A DNA stretch of 64,000 nt from Pseudorhodobacter ferrugineus DSM 5888 (GCF_000420745.1 NZ_ATVN01000004.1:1-64000); one strand, 5' to 3'. Positions 49,925-60,378 are shown, numbered from the stretch's first letter. Translations and numbers: made by a program. Notes: a model not told the origin generated them from the sequence alone.

Positions 49925-51250
49925 ATGCACAAAACCCTAGCTATGATACCGCTGTTCACGGCGTTTGGTTCCCTCGTTTTGGCAGAAACACCGCCAAAGC
50001 CCCTTACCGACGCCGATTTTCGACAGCACTCGACGGCCGAAGTGGCCTTGGGCCAGTTGTTGTTTTGGGATGCCGAATTGTCGGGAAACCGTAACATTTC
50101 GTGTGGAACCTGCCACCATCCGCGCTTTGGCACTGGCGATGGTGTGTCTTTGGCCTTGGGCGAAGGCGGAAAAGGCCTTGGCCCCGACCGCCGCTCCGAC
50201 CCCGAAAACCTGCCCGAACAACGCATCCCACGCAACGCGCCGGCCTTATTCAACCTCGGCGTTTTGGATCTGCGCACCATTTTTCACGATGGCAGGATAG
50301 AGGCTGACGCCACACGCGCGAGCAGTTTTAGGACGCCCTTAGAGGATGAAATGGTCACAGGTTTCGCCTCGCTTTTATCGGCGCAAAGCATGTTTCCGGT
50401 GCTGTCGCCCGATGAAATGGCGGGGCATTATTCCGAAAACGAAATCTCTAAGGCGGTGCGCACCGGCCAATTGACCGGCCCGAATGGCGCGTGGGAAAAG
50501 ATCGCCGCGCGCGTCAGTGCGATCCCCGCCTATGCAGACCAGTTCAGCGCGGTTTACCCCGATATCGCAGCAGGCCGCCCGATCCATTTCACTGATATTT
50601 CCAACGCCATCGCAGCCTTTATCAGCGTCGAATGGAGGTCCGATACCGCGCCCTTTGATGCGTGGTTGCGCGGCGATGCGCCCTTGCCCGACCTTGCCAC
50701 CCAAGGCGCAGATTTGTTTTACGGCACGGCAGGATGCAGCACCTGCCATTCCGGCCCCTTGCTGACCGATCAGGCCTTTCACGCGATGGGCAGCCCGCAA
50801 TTGGGACCAGGCAAGGGTGAGAGGTTTGAAAGTGCTCAGCGCGATATTGGCCGCATGCGTGTGACCAACAAGGCGCAGGATATTTATGCCTTTCGTACAC
50901 CATCCTTGCGCAATATCACCGCAACTGCACCCTATGGCCACGCAGGCGGGCACAGCGATTTACGCGCCTTTGTGATGCACCATGCAAACCCTGTGGCGGG
51001 TCTCGATGCCTATACGCCGCAAGCAGTTCTGTCAGAATTTGCGGCTGCCAAACCGGATTGGGCAATCGCTAATGACCCTATTGAGATCGCCGCGATCAAA
51101 CAGGCCATCCATCACCCCCCCCGGCCGCTGACCAGCCCCGAGGCGGCCGCAATCATGGCCTTCCTTGACAGTCTCACCGACCCTGCGGCGATTGCAGGCC
51201 GCCTTGGCATTCCCGCAACGGTACCAAGTGGCTTGCCGATTGACCGCTAA
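49925..51250 (+). CDS. Di-heme cytochrome c peroxidase/MauG family protein
   Basis: A 441-residue periplasmic protein with a signal peptide (MIPLFTAFGSLVLA, cleavage near residue 20). Two heme c sites are seen: C60-x2-C63-H64 (SCGTCHHP) and C271-x2-C274-H275 (GCSTCHSG). The segment between them contains AFRTPSLRNITATAPYGHAG after the second heme, the MauG/CcpA hallmark region. GGAGG precedes the start. It could reduce peroxide or oxidise a protein partner. It ends overlapping by 4 bp the convergent end of a CRTAC1-type protein, a possible partner. Confidence 0.9.
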   Translation: MHKTLAMIPLFTAFGSLVLAETPPKPLTDADFRQHSTAEVALGQLLFWDAELSGNRNISCGTCHHPRFGTGDGVSLALGEGGKGLGPDRRSDPENLPEQRIPRNAPALFNLGVLDLRTIFHDGRIEADATRASSFRTPLEDEMVTGFASLLSAQSMFPVLSPDEMAGHYSENEISKAVRTGQLTGPNGAWEKIAARVSAIPAYADQFSAVYPDIAAGRPIHFTDISNAIAAFISVEWRSDTAPFDAWLRGDAPLPDLATQGADLFYGTAGCSTCHSGPLLTDQAFHAMGSPQLGPGKGERFESAQRDIGRMRVTNKAQDIYAFRTPSLRNITATAPYGHAGGHSDLRAFVMHHANPVAGLDAYTPQAVLSEFAAAKPDWAIANDPIEIAAIKQAIHHPPRPLTSPEAAAIMAFLDSLTDPAAIAGRLGIPATVPSGLPIDR

Positions 51251-52758
51251 GGTTGCGAAATCTGCACCACACCATTAGCCGCCACCGCCTGCCAATCGCC
51301 AAACGTGCCATCGGGCCAGATCACCCGTACCTCGGTACTCGGCGCAGCCCCAAGCCCGAAATGCAGCGGCAGCGCTTGGCCAGACACATGGCCACCACCC
51401 ACGGTCACCTCGCGTGATTGCACGGTTTCACCCACGCGCACTTCAACCCACGCACCAACAGCAGCCGTATTCCCGCCCGCACCGCGCAAGGCCACGGCCA
51501 ACCAATGCCCCGTGTTCGCAGTCGTATTCTGCCAAATTTCCATCTGCGCGCGGCGGTTGACTACGACAATATCCAAAAGCCCATCGGCATTCAGATCGGC
51601 CAGCCCCGCCCCGCGGGACCGATCAGACGTGCCAATCCCCGCAACATCGCCCCTTTCCACAAACACCCCGTCCGCGCCTTGCATTAGCAGGTTGTTCGGG
51701 TCGTGCATTGCGTTGGAAGGCATCTGATCGACGTTCCCTTTGGCGATAAACAGATCATCGCGCCCGTCATTATCAATGTCCCCAAACTCGGCATGCCAGC
51801 CCGTGCTAGGCCGCCCATCATCACCCATATAGGGCTGGTGCGCATAGGTCCCGATGCCAAAAGGCGCGTTTTCCAGCTTGCCGCCACCTTTGTTGATTTG
51901 CAGCAACTGGTCGCCCATCGAGGTCATCATCACTTCGGGCAACCCATCTGCCGTGATGTCACGGCTGGCAATCCCCATGCCCCACAGCGAAAAGCGCGGC
52001 CAATCCACCTGCGAATAGGGGGCCAGTGGGTTCAGGTGCCACATCTCCTCATATCCGCCACGGACATAGTAATGGCGGTCGTTGGAAATCCGCAGATCGG
52101 GGGTGCCGTTGCGTTTCCAGTCGGAAAACAGCATCGACAAGGCGCAATATCCGGGGGTCAGCAGTTCGGGTGCCCCGTATCCGCCGCCCGGTTTGGGGCG
52201 GTACAGGCTGTTGCTGTCACAGGCCTCAAACGGGCCATCGGCGCGGGCACGGTCAACATAATGGCCAATCGCAATCGTCGGCCAATCCTGCCCGTCTTCC
52301 CATGTTGCGCTAAAGGCGGTGGACCATTGATCGCCCATCGTCAGGCCCCAATCAGCGGTGGCATCGGTAAACGAACATGCAGGCCCGCCTTTCAAAAACA
52401 CATCGGGACCAACCCGCAGCACGGCCAAATCCAACAGCCCGTCACCATCAAAATCCAACGGATAGGCCCCCGTCACCCCTGTCAGGTCCGGCAGGGCGCC
52501 TTGTACAAAGGCAATATCTCCCTTGGGCGCGGTGTCATTGACCAACAGGCTGGCCACGTTCGTGCCGCCCGCCACAAACAGATCAGGCCGCGCATCAGCG
52601 TTGCAATCGAAAACCGACACACCGCCACCGACAAAATGTTCCCACTCGCCGCCGTAAACAACGGGGGCAGGCAACGTCGCCGCACGGTTCACAAAGCTGG
52701 GATCGGCCAGCGCCGCATGGGCAACAAGCGCCCAAACCACCACGGACAGGCCCCTCAT
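51247..52758 (-). CDS. Secreted CRTAC1/FG-GAP repeat protein with C-terminal ASPIC/UnbV domain
   Basis: A 503-residue exported protein: signal peptide MRGLSVVVWALVAHAALA, then several calcium-binding FG-GAP/VCBS-type repeats (FDCNADARPDLFVAGG, DFDGDGLLDLAVLR, DIDNDGRDDLFIAKG, DLNADGLLDIVVV) forming a beta-propeller, and a C-terminal ASPIC/UnbV segment (GAWVEVRVGETVQSREVTVG; VRVIWPDG). Function unknown; such proteins often accompany redox or c-type cytochrome proteins. Its start overlaps the stop of the ROK regulator by 4 bp, an unexpected coupling to sugar regulation. Confidence 0.87.
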   Translation of the reverse strand: MRGLSVVVWALVAHAALADPSFVNRAATLPAPVVYGGEWEHFVGGGVSVFDCNADARPDLFVAGGTNVASLLVNDTAPKGDIAFVQGALPDLTGVTGAYPLDFDGDGLLDLAVLRVGPDVFLKGGPACSFTDATADWGLTMGDQWSTAFSATWEDGQDWPTIAIGHYVDRARADGPFEACDSNSLYRPKPGGGYGAPELLTPGYCALSMLFSDWKRNGTPDLRISNDRHYYVRGGYEEMWHLNPLAPYSQVDWPRFSLWGMGIASRDITADGLPEVMMTSMGDQLLQINKGGGKLENAPFGIGTYAHQPYMGDDGRPSTGWHAEFGDIDNDGRDDLFIAKGNVDQMPSNAMHDPNNLLMQGADGVFVERGDVAGIGTSDRSRGAGLADLNADGLLDIVVVNRRAQMEIWQNTTANTGHWLAVALRGAGGNTAAVGAWVEVRVGETVQSREVTVGGGHVSGQALPLHFGLGAAPSTEVRVIWPDGTFGDWQAVAANGVVQISQP

Positions 52759-54047
52759 TGCGCCGCAACCTCGCGCGCGGCGCCATCCCGCGCGCCCGAA
52801 AGAAGGCTTTCCGTCACCGCCGAAAGCGCCAGCGCCGCCGCCCCTTGGGCCCACAGCATATCGCCCCAAGCATGAATCTCGATCGGCGGGCGCGGGCGGC
52901 CTGTGACAATGGAAAGATTGTCCATTTCCGCCAAAGTATCCGCGGCATAAAGGTAATCATACCGCATGCGTTCCCCGCTCAGGATAATCAGCGACGGGTC
53001 AAACAGGTTCACCACATTTGACAAGCCAACGGCCAAATAGCGCCCCGCCCGCCGAAAAATCGACCGCGCGGCAGTATTGCCTGCTTTGGCATGGTCATAC
53101 AGACTTTCCAGCAGCACGTTGATGGATTGCCCGTCCTTACCTACCCAGTTCAGCGCGGTTGTCGCCTCTCGCGCCAGCGCATAATCGGCAACATAGGCCT
53201 CTAGGCAGCCGCGCTGGCCACAGCGGCACAAGGCCCCGTCCAGTTGCACCTTGGTATGTCCCAACTCCATCCCCAACCCTTGCGCACCGCGGTAAATGCG
53301 ATGGTTGATCACCACACCCATGCCCACGCCATGTTCAATCGTGACCACGGCAAAATCCGAAAGGCCGCGCCCCGCGCCGAACCACAATTCGGCCAGCGTC
53401 ACCAGATTGGCATCGTTATCCACCCTTACCGACAGGCCCAGATATTCGCTGGCCACATCGGCCAGCACCAACCCGCGCCCCGCCAAAACCGACGACCACA
53501 AAACCCGCCCCGTATGGCTGTCAATAAATCCCGGCAAGCCAAGGCCAAGCGCCGATACGTCCGACCGCGTGATCCCCGCCTTTTCGCACACCATGTCCAG
53601 CAGCTGCGCCAGAACCACCAAAAGCTGCGGCAATTCCATCGGTCCGGGGTTGCGGGTCATCGATTCATTGGCAATCAGATTCCCTGCAAAATCGACGATA
53701 ACGGCCGTGTGTTCACGGTCCGACAGCTTTATCCCCGCCACGCGGTACGCATTTGCCCGCACCCCCAGCGCCACGGCAGGGCGCCCACGCCCCGCTTCCC
53801 CGTCACGCGGGGGGGCTGCGACCTCTTCCAGCAAACCAGACTCGATCAGTTCCGAAACACCTGTGGTCACGGACGCGGGGCTTACGCCCAGCTCCTTGGC
53901 CACTTGCACCCGTGCAATTGTTCCAGCGGCCCGCACCCGTTCAAAGATTTGTTGCCGCAAGGGCCGCGACGATTCTGACAGTGGCGGGATAAGCGGGCCA
54001 CACCCTGGCACAGCGTTCGGGGTAAAGTTATTTCGCAGTTGCAGCAT
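52755..54047 (-). CDS. xylR: ROK family transcriptional regulator, probable xylose repressor
   Basis: A 430-residue regulator with an N-terminal helix-turn-helix (about residues 42-75: GTIARVQVAKELGVSPASVT) and a C-terminal ROK sugar-kinase-like domain containing the zinc site CRCGQRGCLEAY and the ATPase-like block VSALGLGLPGFIDSHTGRV. It is divergent from the xylose gene cluster, the classic arrangement of XylR-type repressors. Start at 54047 is preceded by GGGAAG; the earlier open frame (to 54341) overlaps the xylF start and is not used. Xylose as inducer is inferred from context. Confidence 0.88.
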   Translation of the reverse strand: MLQLRNNFTPNAVPGCGPLIPPLSESSRPLRQQIFERVRAAGTIARVQVAKELGVSPASVTTGVSELIESGLLEEVAAPPRDGEAGRGRPAVALGVRANAYRVAGIKLSDREHTAVIVDFAGNLIANESMTRNPGPMELPQLLVVLAQLLDMVCEKAGITRSDVSALGLGLPGFIDSHTGRVLWSSVLAGRGLVLADVASEYLGLSVRVDNDANLVTLAELWFGAGRGLSDFAVVTIEHGVGMGVVINHRIYRGAQGLGMELGHTKVQLDGALCRCGQRGCLEAYVADYALAREATTALNWVGKDGQSINVLLESLYDHAKAGNTAARSIFRRAGRYLAVGLSNVVNLFDPSLIILSGERMRYDYLYAADTLAEMDNLSIVTGRPRPPIEIHAWGDMLWAQGAAALALSAVTESLLSGARDGAAREVAAQ

Positions 54048-54264
54048 AATTAGTTTACTTCCCGAATTAAAAACTGCAGTCCACCCTGCAAAACGCCCAA
54101 GTTTTCGCTGCACAGCGGCATTTTCACCTAAAAATATCTGCTTAATCGCATAGTGGCAACTATTTTTATTTTGACAACTGAATTTAATATCGCCTACCAA
54201 TGTAATGTACCGACGAATCCGTCGGACCGGCCCGCAAAGGGTCGATTCCACAGGGAGGAAACAC
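54048..54264. promoter_or_regulatory. Divergent xylR-xylF promoter region with candidate operators
   Basis: AT-rich 217-bp gap. Visible elements are a perfect inverted repeat ATAGT-GGCA-ACTAT (54150-54163), a related direct repeat of CAACT about 18 bp further on (54175-54179), a TTGACA hexamer at 54171-54176 pointing toward xylF, and AGTTT/AAACT arms at 54052-54056 and 54071-54075 next to the regulator start. These are plausible ROK binding and promoter elements. None is proven by repetition elsewhere in the window. Confidence 0.45.
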
Positions 54265-55290
54265 ATGCGTAACGCAATTCTGCTGGCCGTTCTGGCTGTA
54301 ACAGGCTTTTCCACGGCTGCTTTGGCCGAAGGTAAAATCATCGGCGTGTCTTGGGCAAGCTTTCAAGAAGAGCGCTGGAAGATTGACGAAGCCGCTATGA
54401 AAGCCGCTATCGAAGCCGCTGGCGACACCTATATTTCGGCTGATGCCCAGTCGTCCTCGGCCAAGCAGTTGACCGACATCGAAGCGCTGATCGCACAAGG
54501 CGCAAACGCGCTGATCATCAACGCGTGGGACAAAGACGCCATTGGGCCAGCGATTGACAAGGCCGCATCCGAAGGCATCCCGATGGTCGGCTATGACCGT
54601 CTGATCGAAGATGACCGCACGTTCTATCTGACCTTTGACAACAAAGGCGTGGGTTCGATCATCGCAGAAACCGTTATGGCCGTGCAGCCAGAAGGCAACT
54701 ATGCCATCATCAAGGGCGACCCCGGTGATCCGAACGCAGCCTTCCTGCTGGAAGGCATGATGGAAGTGATCGGCGCAAGCGTTGACGCGGGCAAGATCAA
54801 AATCGTGGGCGAGGCGTTTTCGGACGGCTGGAAGCCAGAAAATGCACAAAAGAACATGGAGCAGATCCTGACCGCAAACAACAACGCGGTTGATGCTGTT
54901 CTGTCGCAAAACGATGGTATGGCGGGTGGCGTTGTGGCCGCTTTGGCAGCGCAGGGTCTTGTGATCCCTGTTGGCGGTCAAGATGGTGACTTGGCCGCGA
55001 TTAACCGTGTGGCCCGTGGGTCGCAGACCGTTTCGGTTTGGAAAGACTCGCGTCAACTGGGTAAAGCGGCTGGCGAAATCGCAGCGGCATTGGCTGGCGG
55101 TGCGGCATTGGACGCCATCGACGGCGCGTCCAAATTTAACGGCGGCGAAAAAGGGATTGAAATGAACGCAATCCTGCTGAAGCCAACACCGATCACCAAG
55201 GACTCGCTGGGTGATGCAATCGACGCTGGCCACATTTCCAAGGAAATGGCCTGCGAAGGTGCGATGGACGGCGTAGCCGCTTGCCAGTAA
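54265..55290 (+). CDS. xylF: D-xylose ABC transporter substrate-binding protein
   Basis: A 341-residue periplasmic sugar-binding protein. Signal peptide MRNAILLAVLAVTGFSTAAL with cleavage after ALA (residue 21). XylF-type blocks are GVSWASFQEERWKIDE, MVGYDRLIEDDRTFYLTFDN and VLSQNDGMAGGVVAAL. GGGAGGAAACAC precedes the ATG. First gene of the xylFHGBA operon; followed by a strong hairpin, which should raise its yield relative to the permease genes. Confidence 0.94.
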   Translation: MRNAILLAVLAVTGFSTAALAEGKIIGVSWASFQEERWKIDEAAMKAAIEAAGDTYISADAQSSSAKQLTDIEALIAQGANALIINAWDKDAIGPAIDKAASEGIPMVGYDRLIEDDRTFYLTFDNKGVGSIIAETVMAVQPEGNYAIIKGDPGDPNAAFLLEGMMEVIGASVDAGKIKIVGEAFSDGWKPENAQKNMEQILTANNNAVDAVLSQNDGMAGGVVAALAAQGLVIPVGGQDGDLAAINRVARGSQTVSVWKDSRQLGKAAGEIAAALAGGAALDAIDGASKFNGGEKGIEMNAILLKPTPITKDSLGDAIDAGHISKEMACEGAMDGVAACQ

Positions 55291-55306
55291 TGGCGTAAGG
55301 CTTTTT

Positions 55307-55347
55307 CTGGCACCAGCCCAAGGGGTTGGTGCCAGACCCCCTTTTTT
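55307..55347 (+). terminator. Rho-independent terminator or attenuator between xylF and xylH
   Basis: CTGGCACCA (55307-55315) and TGGTGCCAG (55327-55335) form a perfect 9-bp stem, followed by ACCCCC and a T6 run at 55342-55347. Its position after the binding-protein gene implies partial termination, giving excess XylF over XylHG. Confidence 0.82.
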
Positions 55348-55443
55348 CCCAATCAGGTTTATGGATTGCGCGCGGCACTTTGGGGCACGTCCCAAGCCTC
55401 TTGCCTGCAAACCATTCCCCCCTTTACAGCGTTGGACCCGGAT

Positions 55444-56757
55444 ATGACCGATACATCCACCCCTAAAACCGACCAAAACATCTCGCCCCTCAACCGCTTT
55501 TTGCGTGCCACCGAAATAGACACGCGCCTGTTGGGGATGCTCGGGGCGTTGATGCTGATCTGGTTCGGCTTTCACTTTTACGGTGCGATTTTTGGCAATG
55601 GCGGGTTCTTCCTGACACCGCGCAACCTGTGGAACCTGTCGGTACAGACATCATCTATCGGCATCATGGCCACGGGCATGGTGCTGGTGATCGTGACCCG
55701 TAACATCGATTTGTCGGTCGGCGCTCTGCTGGGCCTGACGGCAATGATCATGGGCTTGCTGCAAGTTAATATCCTGCCGCAATACCTTGGCCTTGGCAGT
55801 CCGTTCATCTGGATCATCGCGGTGGTCGTTGGCATGACAGCGGGCACAATTATCGGCGCGTTTCAGGGCTGGTTGATCGCCTATCGCGGCATCCCCGCCT
55901 TTATCGTCACGCTGGGTGGCCTGCTCATCTGGCGCGGCTGTGCGTTCCTTGCGGCAGGTGGCCGCACCATTTCGCCGGTTGATGCAAACTTTGCCCTTTT
56001 GGGCGGTGGCCCTTACGGCGCCGTTGGCGAAACGGGCAGCTGGATCGTGGGCCTTTTGGCCTGCGTTGGCGTGATCTGGATGCTGCATTCGGGCCGCAAA
56101 CAACGCCGCGAACATGATTTCAAACTGCGCCCGATGTGGGCCGAGGGCTTCCTCGCCGCAGTTGGCTGTGGCGCGATCATCGGGGCCGTACTGCTGGTGA
56201 ACGCCTATCCTTGGCCAACAGGCATCGTGAATGCCTATGCCAAGGCAAACAACATCACCGTTCCACCCGAAGGTCTGGTCATCAGCCACGGCTTTGCAAT
56301 CCCTGTGCTGATCCTTGTGACCGTTGGTATCTTGATGACCATCTTGATGACCCGCACCCGCTTTGGCCGCTATGTGTTCGCCATCGGTGGCAACCCCGAA
56401 GCGGCAGCGCTGGCAGGCATCAACACCAAATGGATGACGATGAAAATCTTTGCCCTGATGGGCATGCTCGCGGGCCTTGCTGGCGTGGTTGCCTCGGCGC
56501 GTCTGAACTCGGCTACCAACGCGCTTGGGGTTTTTGACGAACTTTACGTCATCGCCGCAGCCGTTATTGGCGGCACGTCACTGGCAGGTGGTTTGGGCAC
56601 GATTTACGGCGCAATCCTTGGCGCACTGGTGATGCAAAGCTTGCAAACCGGCATGGTGCTGATTGGCTTTGATACCGCTATCCAGCAAATCGTCGTAGGC
56701 TCTGTGCTGGTCCTCGCCGTCTATCTCGACAACCTCTACCGCAAAAAAGTGAAGTGA
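55444..56757 (+). CDS. xylH: Xylose ABC transporter permease
   Basis: A 437-residue membrane protein with about ten helices; [26 protein letters not shown] and [33 protein letters not shown] are XylH/RbsC signatures, and [20 protein letters not shown] is the ABC contact loop. The ATG at 55444 leads [10 protein letters not shown]; the ribosome binding site is weak, so expression may be low. The middle contains a large loop (about 200-250) as in xylose-type permeases. Confidence 0.92.
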   Translation: MTDTSTPKTDQNISPLNRFLRATEIDTRLLGMLGALMLIWFGFHFYGAIFGNGGFFLTPRNLWNLSVQTSSIGIMATGMVLVIVTRNIDLSVGALLGLTAMIMGLLQVNILPQYLGLGSPFIWIIAVVVGMTAGTIIGAFQGWLIAYRGIPAFIVTLGGLLIWRGCAFLAAGGRTISPVDANFALLGGGPYGAVGETGSWIVGLLACVGVIWMLHSGRKQRREHDFKLRPMWAEGFLAAVGCGAIIGAVLLVNAYPWPTGIVNAYAKANNITVPPEGLVISHGFAIPVLILVTVGILMTILMTRTRFGRYVFAIGGNPEAAALAGINTKWMTMKIFALMGMLAGLAGVVASARLNSATNALGVFDELYVIAAAVIGGTSLAGGLGTIYGAILGALVMQSLQTGMVLIGFDTAIQQIVVGSVLVLAVYLDNLYRKKVK

Positions 56758-56768
56758 AAGGGAACGCC

Positions 56769-57527
56769 ATGACCATTAAGGGAACACCTCTGGTCGAGAT
56801 GCGCGATATCTCGATTTCTTTCGGCGGGATCAAGGCCGTTGACCATGTGACGATTGACCTGCACCCTGGCGAAGTTGTGGGCCTGCTTGGCCACAACGGT
56901 GCAGGCAAATCCACGCTGATAAAATGCCTGTCGGGCGCCTATCAGGCCGATGCGGGGCAGATTTTAATCGATGGCAAACCTGTCACCATCGAAAACCCCC
57001 GCGATGCGCGTGCACAGAATATTGAAACCATCTACCAAACCCTTGCCCTTGCAGACAACCTTGATGCCGCATCCAACCTGTTCTTGGGCCGTGAACTTGT
57101 CAGCCCCTTGGGGTTTGTGAATGACAGCAAGATGGAGGCCGAAACCCGCAAGATCATGCAGCGGCTCAACCCCAACTTCAAAAAGTTCAACGTGCCTGTC
57201 TCGGCGCTTTCGGGTGGTCAACGCCAATCGGTTGCCATCGCCCGCGCGGTGTATTTCAACGCCCGCATCCTGATTATGGACGAACCCACCGCGGCCCTTG
57301 GCCCGCAAGAAACCGAAATGGTATCGGAACTGATCCAAGAGCTGAAGAAACAAGGCCTTGGAATTTTCCTGATCGAACATGACATTCACAACGTGATGAA
57401 ACTGTGCGACCGCGCATCGGTGATGAAAAACGGTCAGCTGGTTGGCACGGTGAACGTGGATGAGGTGACGGATGAAGACATCCTGAGCATGATCATCTTG
57501 GGCAAGAAACCGGAAAAGGCAGCCTGA
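56769..57527 (+). CDS. xylG: Xylose ABC transporter ATP-binding protein, single-domain type
   Basis: A 252-residue ATPase with Walker A GHNGAGKS (41-48), signature LSGGQRQ (147-153) and Walker B ILIMDEPT (167-174). It is a single nucleotide-binding domain, half the size of the duplicated XylG of enteric bacteria (about 510), so two copies must dimerise. Its start at 56769 follows AAAGGGA, 11 bp after xylH; its stop shares one base with the xylB start. Confidence 0.9.
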   Translation: MTIKGTPLVEMRDISISFGGIKAVDHVTIDLHPGEVVGLLGHNGAGKSTLIKCLSGAYQADAGQILIDGKPVTIENPRDARAQNIETIYQTLALADNLDAASNLFLGRELVSPLGFVNDSKMEAETRKIMQRLNPNFKKFNVPVSALSGGQRQSVAIARAVYFNARILIMDEPTAALGPQETEMVSELIQELKKQGLGIFLIEHDIHNVMKLCDRASVMKNGQLVGTVNVDEVTDEDILSMIILGKKPEKAA

Positions 57528-58963
57528 TGTTCATCGGCCTTGATCTGGGGACGTCGGGCCTAAAGGGCATTTTGATCGACCAAAATCAAAACGTTCTGGC
57601 CGAGGCGACTGCCCCCCTAACCGTGCAGCGGCCCCATGATGGCTGGTCCGAACAAAGCCCCGCCGATTGGATCGCCGCAGCCGAGGCGGTGATGGACACG
57701 CTGTCAACGCATGGGCTTGGGTCTGTGCGCGCCATTGGCCTGTCGGGCCATATGCACGGCGCAACCCTGCTTGATGCGGCGGATGAGGTGATCCGCCCCT
57801 GCATCCTGTGGAACGACACCCGCAGCGCGGATGAAGCCGCTGCGCTGGACGGCGACCCGATGTTTCGGCGCGTGACGGGCAATATCGTATTCCCCGGCTT
57901 TACCGCGCCCAAACTGCTGTGGGTCCGCAAGCATGAGCCCCGCAACTGGGAAAGGGTAGCGACGGTGCTGCTGCCAAAGGATTACCTGCGCCTGTGGCTG
58001 TCGGGCGAACATGCCGCCGAGATGTCGGATGCGGCAGGGACAAGCTGGCTGGATACAGGCGCGCGTGACTGGTCGGATGATTTGCTGGCGGCAACGGGCA
58101 TGACCCGCGAAAACATGCCGCGACTGGTCGAGGGGTCGGCCGTGTCCGGCACCTTGCGCACGGCACTGGCCACCCGCTGGGGGCTGCCTGCGGGTGTGGT
58201 GATTGCAGGCGGTGGCGGCGATAACGCAGCCTCGGGCGTCGGCGTCGGCGTGGTCCGCGCGGGTGAGGCGTTTGTGTCGCTTGGCACATCGGGTGTGTTG
58301 TTTGCCGCCAACGCAGGCTATCAACCCAGCCCCGAAACGGCGGTACATGCATTTTGCCATGCCCTGCCGAACACGTGGCACCAGATGGGGGTGATCCTGT
58401 CGGCCACGGATTCGCTGAACTGGTACGCGGGGCTGGTGGGCGAAACCGCCGCCAATCTGACCGCAGGATTGGGGCCATTGCAGGCCCCCAGCAAGGCGCT
58501 GTTCCTGCCCTATCTGGGCGGCGAACGTACACCCCTGAACGATGCTGCCATTCGCGGCGCTTTCTTGGGGTTGGAACACACCACCGACCGCGCGGCGGGA
58601 ACGCGGGCCGTGATGGAAGGTGTCACCTTTGCCTTTCGCGATTGTCGCGATGCCTTGGCGGCTACGGGAACACGACTTGAGAAATTGATTGCTGTGGGCG
58701 GTGGTTCACGGTCCGACTATTGGCTTGGGGCGATTGCAACGGCGCTGAACGTGCCGGTGCTGGTGCCCGAAGCTGGCGACTTTGGTGGTGCCTTTGGCGC
58801 GGCCCGCCTTGCCATCATGGCCGCCACAGGGGCCGGGGTTGAGATTGCAACCCTGCCCCCCATCGCCCGCCAAATTGACCCCGACACATCCCTTATCGCC
58901 GCGTTTGACATGGGCCACGCCCGTTATACCGCCGCACAATCCGCACTAAAGGCGCTGACATGA
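57527..58963 (+). CDS. xylB: Xylulokinase
   Basis: A 478-residue FGGY kinase that phosphorylates D-xylulose. N-terminal ATP motif [15 protein letters not shown] (3-17), substrate region [13 protein letters not shown] and [10 protein letters not shown], and the C-terminal [18 protein letters not shown] are all typical of XylB. Overlaps xylG by one base and xylA by 4 bp, so the operon is tightly coupled. In cells the product enters the pentose phosphate pathway. Confidence 0.95.
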   Translation: MFIGLDLGTSGLKGILIDQNQNVLAEATAPLTVQRPHDGWSEQSPADWIAAAEAVMDTLSTHGLGSVRAIGLSGHMHGATLLDAADEVIRPCILWNDTRSADEAAALDGDPMFRRVTGNIVFPGFTAPKLLWVRKHEPRNWERVATVLLPKDYLRLWLSGEHAAEMSDAAGTSWLDTGARDWSDDLLAATGMTRENMPRLVEGSAVSGTLRTALATRWGLPAGVVIAGGGGDNAASGVGVGVVRAGEAFVSLGTSGVLFAANAGYQPSPETAVHAFCHALPNTWHQMGVILSATDSLNWYAGLVGETAANLTAGLGPLQAPSKALFLPYLGGERTPLNDAAIRGAFLGLEHTTDRAAGTRAVMEGVTFAFRDCRDALAATGTRLEKLIAVGGGSRSDYWLGAIATALNVPVLVPEAGDFGGAFGAARLAIMAATGAGVEIATLPPIARQIDPDTSLIAAFDMGHARYTAAQSALKALT

Positions 58964-60261
58964 CCGAATTTTTCAAATCCATCCCTGCGATCACATACGA
59001 AGGGCCAGACAGCACCAACGAATTTGCGTTCCGCCATTACAACCCCGATGAGGTGGTGATGGGCAAACGCATGGAGGACCATCTGCGCTTTGCCGCCGCC
59101 TATTGGCACAGCTTTGCTTGGCCGGGCGGTGACCCCTTTGGTGGCCAAACGCTGGACCGCCCGTGGTTTGGCGACACGATGGATTTGGCGCGCCTAAAGG
59201 CCGATGCGGCGTTTGAAGTGTTCGACATTCTGAACATGCCGTTCTTTTGTTTCCATGATGCCGATGCCCGCCCCGAAGGCGCCAATTTCGCCGAAAGCCA
59301 GCGGAATTTGGAAGAAATCGTCGATTATTTCGGCACCAAGATGGAGGCGTCGAAAACCAAACTCCTTTGGGGCACTGCCAATATGTTCAGCCACAAACGC
59401 TGGATGTCGGGCGCTGCCACCAACCCCGACCCGGATGTGTTTGCCTATGCCGCGGCCACCGTTAAGGGCTGCATGGATGCGACGCAAAAACTGGGCGGCG
59501 AAAACTATGTGCTGTGGGGCGGGCGCGAAGGATACGAGACGCTGCTGAACACCAATCTGCGGGTCGAGGCTGACAACATGGGCCGCTTCTTGCAGATGGT
59601 GGTCGAGTATAAGCACAAAATCGGTTTCAAAGGCGCGATCCTGATCGAGCCGAAACCGCAAGAGCCGTCGAAGCACCAATATGACTATGACGTGGCCACG
59701 GTCTACGGCTTCCTGTGCCGTTATGGTTTGGAAAAAGAGGTCAAGGTAAACATCGAGCAAGGCCATGCGATTTTGGCAGGCCACAGCTTTGAACATGAAA
59801 TCGCGACTGCGGCGTCTTTGGGGATTTTCGGGTCGATCGACATGAACCGCAACGATTATCAATCCGGTTGGGACACCGACCAATTTCCGAACAACCACGC
59901 TGAAAAAGCGCTGGCATTCTATGAAATCCTGCGCGCGGGCGGCTATACCACCGGCGGCACCAATTTTGACGCCAAAATCCGGCGGCAATCGTTGGATGCC
60001 GAAGATCTGATCCTTGCGCATGTCGGCGGGATGGACACCTGCGCACGAGCGATGAAAGCAGCGGCGGCCTTGCTGGCCGATGGCAGTTTGGAAGCGTTGC
60101 GCAAAACCCGCTATGCTGGTTGGGAAACCGATGCGGCGCAGGCGATGCTGAAGTCGGACCTTGCCAGCATTGCCCAAGATGTGCTGGCCCGCGATGTGAA
60201 CCCGCAGGCGCGATCGGGGCGGCAGGAGCGGTTGGAAAACCTGTGGAACCGGTTCGTTTAA
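58960..60261 (+). CDS. xylA: Xylose isomerase
   Basis: A 433-residue TIM-barrel isomerase of the long (class II) type. The catalytic His99 and Asp102 are in [13 protein letters not shown], equivalent to His101/Asp104 of E. coli; [15 protein letters not shown] and [15 protein letters not shown] carry the metal ligands, and [19 protein letters not shown] is also conserved. Converts D-xylose to D-xylulose for XylB. Last gene of the coupled xylose operon; a 117-bp gap with a repeat follows. Confidence 0.97.
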   Translation: MTEFFKSIPAITYEGPDSTNEFAFRHYNPDEVVMGKRMEDHLRFAAAYWHSFAWPGGDPFGGQTLDRPWFGDTMDLARLKADAAFEVFDILNMPFFCFHDADARPEGANFAESQRNLEEIVDYFGTKMEASKTKLLWGTANMFSHKRWMSGAATNPDPDVFAYAAATVKGCMDATQKLGGENYVLWGGREGYETLLNTNLRVEADNMGRFLQMVVEYKHKIGFKGAILIEPKPQEPSKHQYDYDVATVYGFLCRYGLEKEVKVNIEQGHAILAGHSFEHEIATAASLGIFGSIDMNRNDYQSGWDTDQFPNNHAEKALAFYEILRAGGYTTGGTNFDAKIRRQSLDAEDLILAHVGGMDTCARAMKAAAALLADGSLEALRKTRYAGWETDAAQAMLKSDLASIAQDVLARDVNPQARSGRQERLENLWNRFV

Positions 60262-60292
60262 CAGGCATGGGTTCATAGGGTGCGGCCTGCGT

Positions 60293-60322
60293 GAGTATTT
60301 GGGCAAAGATGAAAGAGCGGGG
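60293..60322 (+). repeat. GAGTATTT...CAAAGATGAAA repeat (copy 4)
   Basis: GAGTATTTGGGCAAAGATGA followed by AAGAGCGGGG, between xylA and the aldo/keto reductase gene. With copies at 20113, 30177 and 30210 it defines the consensus GAGTATTTKGNCAAAGATGA. Confidence 0.6.
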
Positions 60323-60378
60323 GTTGTATTTGGCCCCCGATCCGCCCAAAACTGCCATACCAGACACAGGAGCCTGAC

